Origin: JANWJE01 sp044326545
GTDB taxonomy: Bacteria > Chlamydiota > Chlamydiia > Chlamydiales > Parachlamydiaceae
Assembly: GCA_044326545.1 (NCBI GenBank)
Contig: JBIRBM010000001.1
Location: 1-64,000, forward strand
Length of the DNA stretch: 64,000 nucleotides
Reading direction: 5' to 3'
In this document: piece after piece, positions 16,807 to 25,921 of the stretch
Layout: each line of letters starts with the position of its first letter
Numbering within the stretch: position 1 is the stretch's first letter
Program-made: the position numbers and the translations under genes
Notes under the pieces: model-generated
Databases searched by the model: none
The model's input: only the letters and a program-made list of their open reading frames with translations
What the model was told of the DNA's origin: nothing

Positions 16807-17088
16807 GATTTTTCTCCAACTACTTTTTCTTATTAAGATACATAATAAGCTCAGTAGGGAATTCAGACTTAGGAAATTACACTTCCTGAAGTTTAAAGGA
16901 GTGCCTCTCAAAACTTCAATTCTGAAACGCTACAACACTTAACTTTTTCGGCCAAGGGAAGAGCTGGCCACCCATACGCTTTTTGCATCATTTGACTTGT
17001 TTGCAAAAACGGTGCTTTCTTCTTCCCCACTCTTAATTTTACCATTTAAGGACAAATTAAATCAAGGGATCCCCTCTTTGTTTTTCCC

Positions 17089-17550
17089 CTATTCATGTTT
17101 TGTTTCTGGCTGAGGGGCGGGTTCTGTGAAAAATGGCGCTTTGGATTTTTGCGAAAGATCCTTTTCTGTCCACTCCAAAGAAACAACCGCTAAGTTTTTA
17201 ATGGTGGGATCTGTCGTGACGTCCATTGTATCTCGGATGATTTTCTCCCCTTTCTTGCGTCCCCCTTTAGTCAAAAGATAACAGATGCCTAAAAAGGTTT
17301 GAGCCAGATGATTATCAGGTTCTTTTTGGGTGACCCCTTCGAAAATTTGAGTCGCTCGTTTGATGTCTAACTTATTGATTGCAATAAAACCCATTCCGAT
17401 TTGCGGAGCTGTGTTTGAAGGACTGATCGCTTGGGCAGCTTGAAAAATGCGGACAGCACTCACTTCATCGAGTTGTTTGACTGCAACAAAACCCGCTTCT
17501 ATGAGGAGAGAAAAATCATCTTTGAATTCATCCATTATTCCTGTTGCCAT
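17089..17550 (-). CDS. cdsG: Needle chaperone CdsG (SctG/PscG-like TPR protein)
   Basis: 153 residues built from TPR-like helix pairs (FSLLIEAGFVAVKQLDEVSA, AAQAISPSNTAPQIGMGFIA, FEGVTQKEPDNHLAQTFLGI). This is the architecture of PscG/YscG, which together with PscE/YscE holds monomeric needle subunit in the cytoplasm. It sits between the CdsE-like and needle genes. Two in-frame ATGs (17550 and 17535) are possible; the second has a better-spaced AGGA. Function assigned from fold, length and neighbours. Confidence 0.8.
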   Translation of the reverse strand: MATGIMDEFKDDFSLLIEAGFVAVKQLDEVSAVRIFQAAQAISPSNTAPQIGMGFIAINKLDIKRATQIFEGVTQKEPDNHLAQTFLGICYLLTKGGRKKGEKIIRDTMDVTTDPTIKNLAVVSLEWTEKDLSQKSKAPFFTEPAPQPETKHE

Positions 17551-17608
17551 GTGTTTTAAACCTCTTGATCTATGTTTTTTGTAAATGGAAACTCTCGTTA
17601 TCCACGTT

Positions 17609-17857
17609 TCATTTTACTTTAGCAGTCGAACGAGACATGATTTTAATCAGAGAATGATACCCATTAAGCAATAACGCGTAACGATCAAATCCTTCTTGAT
17701 CTTCTCCCGAGCGCAATAACTCCTTAATTCTCTGAAGCCGATGTTCTACCTTGTCTTTGATCTCTTTGTGCTTCAGAGGGTCTTTCAGCTCTTTTTCAAG
17801 CTCAAAGGCAAATTCCTGCGTGGCTTTTTTCTTTTTTTGTCCTTCTAATCCAAACAT
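17609..17857 (-). CDS. cdsE: Needle co-chaperone CdsE (SctE/PscE-like)
   Basis: 82 residues, helical and charged (FAFELEKELKDPLKHKEIKD, KVEHRLQRIKELLRSGEDQE), with start after GAGGA. Length and place right after cdsD match CT665/CdsE, the small partner of the needle chaperone in Chlamydia. With CdsG it should form a heterodimer around the needle subunit's C-terminal helix. Confidence 0.8.
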   Translation of the reverse strand: MFGLEGQKKKKATQEFAFELEKELKDPLKHKEIKDKVEHRLQRIKELLRSGEDQEGFDRYALLLNGYHSLIKIMSRSTAKVK

Positions 17858-17900
17858 GTTTTCCTCACTTATATGGCAATATGTTGAATATCGTGTCGGT

Positions 17901-19994
17901 CTAATAATCTATCCGAAATTTATCTTTATCCTTCTTAAGCAAAATGGTGTTCGAGGAGATTTTAGTAATGGTCATTCCATCTAAGTCATCTCCTTGTGAA
18001 AGAATGCGGCCATTGATCACAACGGTAAATTTATCGTCCAAACGAGACTTGCCGTTAATTTGATAGCGGTCAGAAAGATTGATGATTCCCGTTTCTGATG
18101 TTTGAGGCTGCGTCTGATTCACAATCAACCTCACTCCGGGAATTTGCTTGATTTTCGCAAGAATTTCACTGAGGTGGCTTGTTTTGACTTCCGGGAATGA
18201 ACCGGTTAAGGTCACTTCCCCATTATTCATTTTGACTGCAATATCAGATAATTGGGCATCATGCAGCCAATCTTGAATTTGAATGACGATCTCTTCTTCA
18301 ACAATAATTTGCTTTTTTAAAAGGTCTAAATAAGGGAAGTTGATACTCAGATAGGAGGAAAGTTGCTCAGCCTGTCTGCGTGATTTTAACGTCCCTGATA
18401 AAATAAATTGACCTGCCTCTGAGGAATAGACTCTGATTCCTCTCCAATCTGGATTATGTGCAATAAGAGAGTTCACTTCATTCAGTACCCCTTCATCTAT
18501 AATAATTCCATTATCGTCAAGGTTTTTAATGAATTTTAAATTGGCCAAGTTATAAAAAAGACGATTTTTTTCTGCTGAGGTTGGGACATGTCCCAAAAGG
18601 AGTAAAGAGCCGTTTGATTTGTTAAATGTCCAGCGAATCGAGGGAAAAGAGCTTAGAGCTTCTTGAATTAATTCGTTGGCGTTCTCTTGTGTTTGCATGA
18701 CAACAGGTTTTTCTTGAAATAATAGCGATGTCCCAATCCCTGCCAATGCAAACAGTCCAACAATTGTGCAAAGGACAAAATAAGATCCAATAGGGGTCGA
18801 AGAGGGAGGTGGTTCAACAACGTCGATTTTAGAGGCAGAGGAGAGAGTCTCTTCTTTTTCTTCTTTGGAAGGCATCTGTGCAATCACTAAGTCAGCAGGA
18901 GAGGGGGGGGCATCTATTTGACTCTCTTGCTGTAAAACCTTAACGATTGAAGGGAGTAGAGGAGAAATAATGGTTTGCATTTCACCCTCACGATCATAAA
19001 CGACAAATGAGGTCGTTCCAACGGTCACAATCGTGCTTGGGGTGAGAATTTGCCTCTCTTTAATCAAATCGCCATTGATTAATACACCGTTGCGACTCTT
19101 GAGGTCTTCAATGAAAATGGCATCATCGGCCCCGATTGTCAATCGGGCGTGCTGGCGAGACACGCTCGTGTCGTGAAAAACAATATCACAGGTTAAAGGA
19201 TCGGTTCCAATCAGATAGCCGGTCCCTGTCCGCATGTAAAATTCAGCACCGCTATTGGGCCCTCCAATAACCTTAAGAAGCCAACGACCGGTTTCAATAA
19301 CGCCAAAATCAATTTCAGCTAACGCGCCCCCCTCTTCATTTTCTTCTCCAAACAGGGTGTATTGATGCAGATGCTCGTCGTCAATCTGATGAGCCTGAGA
19401 AGGAGCCGGGGCTCTTACATGGCCGTCATCTGCCATCATGAGCATCTGTTGATTGTCACTGACATCTTTTCCATCAGTCGATTGATTGTTTTTTTTATCA
19501 GATTCCCGTTTTTGATTTCTATTATTCAAAGAGCTTTTCTCTTGATTGTTCATGATGTTGTCATTTTTAAGTGTTGGATGTGTGTCAGGATAAAGGGAGG
19601 AATCCATTTCATCTAATTCAATGAGATCTTCTCTATCAGAGTCGGTCACCTCCTTGAGGACGTCAAAAATGCCATCGAGAACTTGCGCTGACGATTCTTC
19701 ATAAAAACGGAGAACTTCATTGCCAATTTTTAAAGTATCGCCGTTTTGCAAAAGATGGGAGCGCCGCCCAATCTCTTCATCATTGACAATAAGCGGGTTA
19801 GTTTCGCTTAAATTTTCGACAACAATCCCTTGAGGGGTGCGTCTTGCAATAAAATGTTTGCGAGAAGCCAGTGGATCTTCAATAACAAGCTGGCACTCAT
19901 CCGGATCTCGTCCAACCGTCCACACCTCTCCATTTTCAAATGAGAGGGAAAGTCCTTTAAGATCACCTTCTTCAATCAGTAGTTTTGCTGTCAT
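17901..19994 (-). CDS. cdsD: Type III secretion inner-membrane ring protein CdsD (SctD), double FHA
   Basis: 697 residues. An FHA domain at residues ~20-90 (GEVWTVGRDPDECQLVIEDP, ASRKHF) and a second FHA at ~240-330 (YLIGTDPLTCDIVFHDTSVS, RQHARL, SRNGVLING) lie on the cytoplasmic side. A Ser/Asn/Gln-rich linker separates them. One transmembrane helix (FVLCTIVGLFALAGIGTSLL) is at ~405-430, followed by periplasmic ring-building BON-like modules (IRWTFNKSNGSLLLLGHVPT, GEVTLTGSFPE). Both FHA domains keep the phosphothreonine-binding R and S...R/NG residues, so binding to a partner phosphorylated by the Pkn5-like kinase is plausible. First gene of this run downstream of the CesT-like chaperone. 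Confidence 0.92.
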   Translation of the reverse strand: MTAKLLIEEGDLKGLSLSFENGEVWTVGRDPDECQLVIEDPLASRKHFIARRTPQGIVVENLSETNPLIVNDEEIGRRSHLLQNGDTLKIGNEVLRFYEESSAQVLDGIFDVLKEVTDSDREDLIELDEMDSSLYPDTHPTLKNDNIMNNQEKSSLNNRNQKRESDKKNNQSTDGKDVSDNQQMLMMADDGHVRAPAPSQAHQIDDEHLHQYTLFGEENEEGGALAEIDFGVIETGRWLLKVIGGPNSGAEFYMRTGTGYLIGTDPLTCDIVFHDTSVSRQHARLTIGADDAIFIEDLKSRNGVLINGDLIKERQILTPSTIVTVGTTSFVVYDREGEMQTIISPLLPSIVKVLQQESQIDAPPSPADLVIAQMPSKEEKEETLSSASKIDVVEPPPSSTPIGSYFVLCTIVGLFALAGIGTSLLFQEKPVVMQTQENANELIQEALSSFPSIRWTFNKSNGSLLLLGHVPTSAEKNRLFYNLANLKFIKNLDDNGIIIDEGVLNEVNSLIAHNPDWRGIRVYSSEAGQFILSGTLKSRRQAEQLSSYLSINFPYLDLLKKQIIVEEEIVIQIQDWLHDAQLSDIAVKMNNGEVTLTGSFPEVKTSHLSEILAKIKQIPGVRLIVNQTQPQTSETGIINLSDRYQINGKSRLDDKFTVVINGRILSQGDDLDGMTITKISSNTILLKKDKDKFRIDY

Positions 19995-20145
19995 AATCCA
20001 CCATTTTAATTAAACATAGGCCGACGCAATTGAGAGGCTCCCTTCCTATTTTTTGATCCTCGAAGATTGGCGCATGTTAGACTTTTCAGACACGCTCTTA
20101 TAAGCCAAAAAATGAGGCAGGGTTCTCAATGGCGTGAGTCTATCA

Positions 20146-20532
20146 TTAATTGTGTTTTAATGCTTCTTGCCGCCAGAAATCTAATACGCTGACAAAGTCC
20201 TCCATTTTTTCTTGGAAATCTTTGTAGGAACTATTGTAATCGAGCTCCATTGAAAGGGTCAACAACTTCCCTTCCTCATGAAGTCCAATCACTCCTCCTC
20301 GTGTTCCCATTCCAAATAAATTCCCTTCCATGACCTTCATTAAAAAAGATTCAACGTTTTGCTCAGGACACTTGCCGATGATCCCTTTAAGGAGATGACT
20401 CTTATCCAATCCCATCACCTTAACTTCAATGTCATCGTCTAGAGAAATGAGGTAATGGCGATCATCGCCTTGTTTGATTGGGTCTTCGATCCCTAAATCC
20501 CGGCTCAGTTGATCGATGAGTCTAGAGAGCAT
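20146..20532 (-). CDS. CesT/SycE-like T3SS chaperone (CT663 position)
   Basis: 128 residues from the ATG preceded by AAGGAAAA (MLSRLIDQLSRDLGIEDPIK); a longer reading adds 28 basic residues without a ribosome site. Small, acidic, alpha-beta-beta-beta-alpha-like pattern with ISLDDDIEVKVMG and GVIGLHEEGKLLTLSMELDY strands and helices at both ends, typical of class I effector chaperones. Sits just upstream of cdsD, as CT663 does in C. trachomatis. Its cargo cannot be told from sequence. A family A palindrome lies immediately upstream. Confidence 0.75.
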   Translation of the reverse strand: MLSRLIDQLSRDLGIEDPIKQGDDRHYLISLDDDIEVKVMGLDKSHLLKGIIGKCPEQNVESFLMKVMEGNLFGMGTRGGVIGLHEEGKLLTLSMELDYNSSYKDFQEKMEDFVSVLDFWRQEALKHN

Positions 20533-20573
20533 AGCTGTTTTCCTTATATTAGACTTCTTTCGAGACTTTATTT

Positions 20574-20659
20574 CACTCACCTTAAGACTTAAAGAGTGTG
20601 ATTGGCGCTGAGACAAAGCCTTAAGCCTAAATCACACTCTTGGGTCTTTAGGGTGAGTG
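20574..20659. repeat. Family A palindromic repeat between copD and the CesT-like gene
   Basis: An imperfect inverted repeat bounded by CACTCACCTTAAGA and TCTTTAGGGTGAGTG, with GAGTGTGATT against AATCACACTC inside. Begins two bases after the copD stop. Its fold could end the translocator transcript and separate it from the structural operon. Confidence 0.7.
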
Positions 20660-20661
20660 GT

Positions 20662-21780
20662 TTAGCCGCGCAAGGTGACTCTGGACTTGCTCAGCTCGGC
20701 AATCAATTGATCAATTTTTTGCATTTCAGAGGCTGATTCCTCTTTTGCCCTAGAGACCGTATCTTCAGTTTTAGACAATGCTTGAACCAAAGCATCTAAC
20801 ATCGCCTTTGCTTTTTGCAATTGCGCCTCTTCAGTGGTGATTTGCGATCTGATCATGCTAAATCCTGCATCAACAAAAGAGCCAATGCTTCTGAACTGCA
20901 GGTCAATTAAACTGGTTTTTTCTCTTGATAGATCAGAGGCTCTTTGAGATTGGCTAAACTTTAACTGATTCAATTTTGCTTCGGCTTCTAGAATCTTTTG
21001 GGCATTAGCTGCTTTTAGATCAGCGGGGGCGTTCGCTACAGTGGGATCTGCTTTTAAATCGGCGATGAGTGTTTCTTGAGCTTGAATTTGTGGCGCCATC
21101 TCCGTTTTTGCAGCAATCTCTGCCTGACCAGTTGCTGAAAGCTGGCTTTTGGCTTGATAGATATTCATTACACCGCTTGCCATCTTGTTCCAGGCATCAT
21201 ACTCCTCCTTAAGAGCCTGTTTTAAAGTGGCCTCCTTTTGAGTCTCGGCAGCGTCCATTCCTGCATCATAGATGTTTTGCCTCACTTGGATTCTATTTTC
21301 AGATTCGGCTGTACGCGAATTGATTAAGTTCTCGCGATAAGCTTGTAAAGCAGCATATAAAGCCCCCATGGAGCTTGGAAATCTTAGCCACATGTTGCTA
21401 TTTTGTTCTTCAACCGATCTGCCTTTCATAGAAGAAGAAACCCCCTCTTCTTCAAAAGAGCTCTCTGCCTCCTGCTTGACCAAACGCTTCATCTGTTCTG
21501 ATTTAATGGCTGCACTTGTCAAATCGTTTCGCAATGCCAATCTTTCCCGCCCTTTACGGCTGGGTAACGGCGCTTGAGGAGAATCGGCTTCATAAAGAAC
21601 TTCTGCTTTAGAACCTTTTAATGAAGATTCCTCCAGAACGTCTCGAGAACCTTTTCCATCTCCTATGATGGGTGCTACCGCTTCTTCTGCCGGAACCACT
21701 CCGATGGGAGGAAGCGCGATTTTACCCGCCTGTCCAGGCATTGGCAAAGGGGGGGGATTGTTGGTAATTGGATCGCTCAT
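20662..21780 (-). CDS. copD: Hydrophilic translocator CopD (SctB/YopD-like)
   Basis: 372 residues starting after AAGGAG (MSDPITNNPPPLPMPGQ). The N-terminal 110 residues are Pro/Ser-rich; the remainder is long helices and coiled coil (MGALYAALQAYRENLINSRT, AKAMLDALVQALSKTEDTVS) with a weakly hydrophobic FRSIGSFVDAGFSMIRSQIT segment. The size, position after an SycD-like chaperone gene and after CopB, and absence of a strong TM helix fit the minor translocator that joins CopB in the host membrane pore. Named by context; divergent family. Confidence 0.75.
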   Translation of the reverse strand: MSDPITNNPPPLPMPGQAGKIALPPIGVVPAEEAVAPIIGDGKGSRDVLEESSLKGSKAEVLYEADSPQAPLPSRKGRERLALRNDLTSAAIKSEQMKRLVKQEAESSFEEEGVSSSMKGRSVEEQNSNMWLRFPSSMGALYAALQAYRENLINSRTAESENRIQVRQNIYDAGMDAAETQKEATLKQALKEEYDAWNKMASGVMNIYQAKSQLSATGQAEIAAKTEMAPQIQAQETLIADLKADPTVANAPADLKAANAQKILEAEAKLNQLKFSQSQRASDLSREKTSLIDLQFRSIGSFVDAGFSMIRSQITTEEAQLQKAKAMLDALVQALSKTEDTVSRAKEESASEMQKIDQLIAELSKSRVTLRG

Positions 21781-21880
21781 AGTATTATCTCCTTTTAATG
21801 AACTGTTGACCTGCTTGCCATTTTCGATCCCCCAGGCTGTGACGAAGCCCAAAGGCCAAAAAAAATAGAGAGAGAGCTTC

Positions 21881-22447
21881 TTAAACTTTTTCTTCTTCTT
21901 CGCTCGATTGTTGATGTTTAAGCTCTACTTCGATTTTAGCTTTTAATCCGGCATGTGCGGGATTATCCCCCGCGATTTTATCAGCTGTCATCAGTGCAGC
22001 TAAAGCCAGTTCGGGATTACCCATTTTTTTAAAGCAATCATAGAGATGGTAATAAGGAAGGGGGCTTGCAGGGTGGATCATTTCATAAAGCATATAATAA
22101 CCGACCGCTTCATTGTAGTTCTTCAAATGATGATGAGCCGCGGCAATAGCAAAAGTAAAACGAGGGTCGTTTCCTCCTGCTAATTGCGTTAAGAAATTAA
22201 AAATCACTAAAGCATCTTTAAATTTACCGCTTTGGAAAAAATGATACCCATTCTCATAGATCTCTTCGATCAGCTCTTGGGAGATTCCCATTGCTTCTGC
22301 GGGACTTAAGCCTTCTAATTCAATTTTTAACAACGCCTCTTCAATCATGGGGAGAAACGTGGATGGAACCCCATCTTTCACTTTTTCTAACGCCTGTTGA
22401 ATGAGTTGTTTCGTCTCTTTGCGATCAGCTGTTGCGCTATTGACCAT
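21881..22447 (-). CDS. SycD/LcrH-type translocator chaperone (second copy)
   Basis: 188 residues, starting after GGAGG. TPR repeats FQSGKFKDALVIFNFLTQLA, AIAAAHHHLKNYNEAVGYYM and HLYDCFKKMGNPELALAALM form the concave groove that binds translocators. Longer N terminus than the other chaperone copy at 24620. Lying between copB and copD, it probably serves CopD and/or CopB. Acidic Glu-rich tail. Confidence 0.85.
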   Translation of the reverse strand: MVNSATADRKETKQLIQQALEKVKDGVPSTFLPMIEEALLKIELEGLSPAEAMGISQELIEEIYENGYHFFQSGKFKDALVIFNFLTQLAGGNDPRFTFAIAAAHHHLKNYNEAVGYYMLYEMIHPASPLPYYHLYDCFKKMGNPELALAALMTADKIAGDNPAHAGLKAKIEVELKHQQSSEEEEKV

Positions 22448-22461
22448 ATTGACCTCCACTA

Positions 22462-24594
22462 TTATGCCGTATATTGTTGCACCGATCTTGTTAAAGATTG
22501 GCTATTGGCTTGTAAGATTGCCTCAAGGGAATTGTTTAAACTTGTGTACCACTCTCCTTGTGATTTTAAATCCGTTTGAAAGCCGTCGACCATTTGCTGC
22601 AGCAATTGGATCAGCAGTTTAATGACTTCCTCGGCTTTTTCGGTTTCGGCCAGATGTCTCAAGACTTTAGCCAAATCAAACCCAATTTGCATCAGGGTAA
22701 AAGAAGATCCCGCTTCAACCCCTAAATTAACGGTCTTCAAAATATTTTGCAGTTGCGTCGAAAATTTGACCCAGTCCCTTGTTTGTTCATCAGCTAGGTG
22801 GGTGAAGTTCAGCGTCTCCTTTAATCCAATCGCTGCATCCTTATAAGATTGAGGGCCCATTTCATAGGCTCCATATTTGGCTAGATTTTGCGTATTCTCT
22901 ACGATTAACTCAAGAGCCGCTTTTAGGTTTTTAAGGACGTCTTGAGTTGTTACGTTCGCAATTCTTTGCCCTGTTGATCTCACGTTCTCAATGATCTCTT
23001 TAAATTTTTGAGTCATCGTCTTTAACATTTGATCTAGCGATCCTTCCACTTTTTTCACTGTTGCTGCCCCTTCTTGTGGAGCAGAGCCTTGGCTTGCAAG
23101 CCACATCGTTGCAACCATCGTTAAGGCCATGACAAGAATTTGAATGATCATCAAAGCCTCTTCATTATCTTTATCGACTGTGCCGCTGTTGATTAAAGCG
23201 GAGCTGACAAGATCCGGAAGGGTATTGCTAGCGATAATGAACATCGTAATGGCTTGAATGGCGATCTGCTTCGTGGTTTCAACTGCAACTTGCGACGCGA
23301 TGTTTCCTGATGCAGCAGCAGCAGAGGCCGCCGCGGTACCACCCGTCGAGACAATCACGGCTGTTAAAATAAAAAATGCAGCAGCAATAATGATTGCTTT
23401 AACCAGCTGACTTGCCCATTTGTCATCCGGAAAAAGATCGTCGATTCCTTTGTTATAGGCGTCAATCATTTGAGCCGTTAAGTTTTTTTCAGAGTCGGCC
23501 ACTGTATAGGCTAGCATCGCGCCGCTTGCAATAGCTGCTCCTGCAAAGATGATAAACGAGCTGGTTCCCGCAGTAAAAGGGAGGGCGATAATGGCGGCTA
23601 ACATGATGGCCGCCCCAATTGTGGGAGATAAAATCTTCATCAGTTTATTCGTTTTATTCGCTTTTCTTCGCAATCGCGCCGCATGGCGCTGCTCTTTTTG
23701 AATCGCTTTAAGTTGCTCTTGCTGCGTTTTCAGCTGATCATATTTCATCTCTGAAAATGTTGCCGACTGCTCTGCTTCTTCAAGCTGCAATTGCTCTAAT
23801 GTCAGTTTAAGTCCTCGAATGGCGTCTGTGATAATTCTCAGGATGCTCGATACATCTTCTTTTTTGGGGTCGTCTTTGGGAAGTTCTTCTAAGGTTTTTT
23901 GAGTTAATCTTTCAAGTGAATGGAGCAAAACATTCAGATTTTCTCCTAAAACCTCTCGAGTTGCGATCTCTAGATTAACAGGCGGAGTGACATCCACTTG
24001 GGTTGGAGTCCAAGCTGCCGCATCCTGTGTCCCTAGTCCCCATGTTGAGGGTAAACTCCACGCCTCTTGAGTTTTTGTGGCTGCCAATTGCGCTATTTCG
24101 AGCTCTTCACTGTTTAAAGAAGAGGGATTTCCCTCAACGATCGCCCCTAAAATTTTATTGATGTGTCGATTGGCTTCTTCCATGTTAAAGCCTAACTCTT
24201 TTCCCTCTTCGCTTGATGCTCCTTGTTCTTTTATTTTTTTGACGACACCTTCTTTGACAAGTTCTTTGAAAAAGTGATTGACTGATCGTTGCCAGTACGA
24301 AGGAAATGGTTTAGGCGATAATTCTCCTTGAGGATCGGGCAACTCAAGGATCGGGCGGTTCGGGTCGGTTGAATAATCCCTTTGTGCCCACCGGTTTGCC
24401 CAGATGAATTGTTGAATGACAACTTTCCCGCTATCGAGGACATCGACTTGTTCAAGTTCACGACATGCGGTGTTTTGAATTCCTTGGCTAACAGGGGGTG
24501 GATAGGAAGGGAGGACGGAATCTGATGTTAAAGAGGCTAAAGAGGAATTTAAACCAGGATCGGAAGAGGATCCACTTATATTGGAGCTGCTCAT
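22462..24594 (-). CDS. copB: Hydrophobic translocator CopB (SctE/YopB-like)
   Basis: 710 residues. A polar N terminus of about 270 residues and a coiled coil (LEQLQLEEAEQSATFSEMKY) are followed by strongly hydrophobic Ala/Ile-rich segments at about 330-365 and 395-430 (AAIMLAAIIALPFTAGTSSF; AIIIAAAFFILTAVIVSTGG) and a third weaker one near 460-505, then helical tail domains. This is the pore-forming translocator inserted into the host membrane. ATG chosen after GAGGT rather than the upstream TTG. Flanked by two TPR chaperone genes. Longer than I recall for C. trachomatis CopB (under 500), mainly at the N terminus. Confidence 0.85.
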   Translation of the reverse strand: MSSSNISGSSSDPGLNSSLASLTSDSVLPSYPPPVSQGIQNTACRELEQVDVLDSGKVVIQQFIWANRWAQRDYSTDPNRPILELPDPQGELSPKPFPSYWQRSVNHFFKELVKEGVVKKIKEQGASSEEGKELGFNMEEANRHINKILGAIVEGNPSSLNSEELEIAQLAATKTQEAWSLPSTWGLGTQDAAAWTPTQVDVTPPVNLEIATREVLGENLNVLLHSLERLTQKTLEELPKDDPKKEDVSSILRIITDAIRGLKLTLEQLQLEEAEQSATFSEMKYDQLKTQQEQLKAIQKEQRHAARLRRKANKTNKLMKILSPTIGAAIMLAAIIALPFTAGTSSFIIFAGAAIASGAMLAYTVADSEKNLTAQMIDAYNKGIDDLFPDDKWASQLVKAIIIAAAFFILTAVIVSTGGTAAASAAAASGNIASQVAVETTKQIAIQAITMFIIASNTLPDLVSSALINSGTVDKDNEEALMIIQILVMALTMVATMWLASQGSAPQEGAATVKKVEGSLDQMLKTMTQKFKEIIENVRSTGQRIANVTTQDVLKNLKAALELIVENTQNLAKYGAYEMGPQSYKDAAIGLKETLNFTHLADEQTRDWVKFSTQLQNILKTVNLGVEAGSSFTLMQIGFDLAKVLRHLAETEKAEEVIKLLIQLLQQMVDGFQTDLKSQGEWYTSLNNSLEAILQANSQSLTRSVQQYTA

Positions 24595-24619
24595 AATCAA
24601 GACCTCATGTTTCTACTTT

Positions 24620-25156
24620 TTAGCACGCCAGTTGTTTTAAGCTATCTAAGCTTAGTTGAGCTCGTTCTTTTATTTTTGAGTACGAGGGCTTATTCTCGCA
24701 ACTTTCGATCGCTAGTTCAAGGCAAAGCATTGCCGACAGAGTCTCTTTGATTTGAAGATAGCAGTCAGAGGAGTGGTAATGAGGGATGGGATTGCGGGGA
24801 TCAAGAGCGCTGCACATGGTATAAGTTTCAATCGCGCTGACGTAATCTTTCATCATATGAAGGGAAGCTGCAAGGCCCAGCATGTATTTGTGTTCCATGG
24901 CATTGAGCATAATTAAAATCCTGAAAAGATGTGCGGCTTCGGCATATTTTCCTGTGTTGTAGAGGCGGTAGGCCTGCGCATAGATATTTTCCGCTTCTCG
25001 GTTAGTCACTCCTAACGCTTGTTTAGGAGGGATTGCTTGATTGAAGACTTGGTCGGCCATTTTAGTAAAAGAGTTGTCGAATGGCTCATTTTTCCTTGTT
25101 TTGACGAAGGAGGATGGATCCTCTCTTTTCTCCTTTTCGTTCTCAGACCCCTTCAT
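24620..25156 (-). CDS. SycD/LcrH-type translocator chaperone (CT576-like)
   Basis: 178 residues, start after AAGGGGG. Canonical LcrH layout: an N-terminal charged stretch, then AENIYAQAYRLYNTGKYAEA, HLFRILIMLNAMEHKYMLGL, AASLHMMKDYVSAIETYTMC and DPRNPIPHYHSSDCYLQIKE TPR helices. This is the class II chaperone that keeps the translocators soluble before export. Directly upstream of copB (26-base gap), as lcrH precedes copB in Chlamydia. Confidence 0.88.
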   Translation of the reverse strand: MKGSENEKEKREDPSSFVKTRKNEPFDNSFTKMADQVFNQAIPPKQALGVTNREAENIYAQAYRLYNTGKYAEAAHLFRILIMLNAMEHKYMLGLAASLHMMKDYVSAIETYTMCSALDPRNPIPHYHSSDCYLQIKETLSAMLCLELAIESCENKPSYSKIKERAQLSLDSLKQLAC

Positions 25157-25200
25157 ATTGCCCCCTTAAAAATTAGATGCTGTAAAAACAGGAAAAACGA

Positions 25201-25824
25201 TTATTTGATTTTCTGCGAAATTCCACGGACCAATTCACATTGACTTGAGATCATGTCTTCAAGTGATGAACTGGCATCTTTTAACGATTGGAGCGACGTT
25301 GTCGCAGATTGTGCATACCCTGACTGCTTGTCTTTATTAATTCTGGCTTTTTCCGTCATTCCTGCCAGCCGCTGGTTGTTATTATCGCGGTTTCCTGAAT
25401 AGCCCTTATAGTCCGTTTCTGAAACATAATCAATATCATTCATCATATCAGAGTAGGCGTTCACTTTATCGGTAATTTTGACAAGCTTATTTGCATAAAT
25501 TGCCGACATCGATTGGAGCGTTTGTGTCAGATCCATCAAGGATCGAAGCAAGGTATTCATTGAAAAAACATCTGTTTTTGATTGCTCATCATGACTTCCC
25601 ATCCTTGCAAGGCTATCAAAAAGAGTTTGAAGAGCCGCGTTATTGCTCAAGATGTCCTCAATGTTTTTCTCTTCTTCATGTGTCGTCGTGTGCAGACCGA
25701 TCACGTCGGCTCCCTGATCAGAATGATCAGTCTCTTTGATTGGTGATTCCTCAAGCGATCTGTTTGCATTAGCCAGAGCATTTATTGACTCATCAGAATC
25801 TGAATAGCTTTGAATCTGACTCAT
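25201..25824 (-). CDS. Unrecognised helical T3SS-linked protein, candidate secreted component
   Basis: 207 residues, start after AAGGGGG (MSQIQSYSDSDESINALANA). A Ser/Asp/Glu-rich, probably disordered first 65 residues precede helices (MNTLLRSLMDLTQTLQSMSA, SLQSLKDASSSLEDMISSQC). No signal peptide or TM. The 45-base gap to the LcrH gene and shared ribosome-site style place it in the translocator operon. The disordered N terminus and helical remainder fit a T3SS substrate, possibly a tip or minor translocator, but I recognise no family. Confidence 0.6.
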   Translation of the reverse strand: MSQIQSYSDSDESINALANANRSLEESPIKETDHSDQGADVIGLHTTTHEEEKNIEDILSNNAALQTLFDSLARMGSHDEQSKTDVFSMNTLLRSLMDLTQTLQSMSAIYANKLVKITDKVNAYSDMMNDIDYVSETDYKGYSGNRDNNNQRLAGMTEKARINKDKQSGYAQSATTSLQSLKDASSSLEDMISSQCELVRGISQKIK

Positions 25825-25921
25825 GATGTCCCCCTTATAGAGGTGAGAAGAATGGAGCCATAGCGGTCCGGTTCATCTCAACCATCTGTTGTTTAATAAT
25901 GTCAATTAGTCTACATGATGT

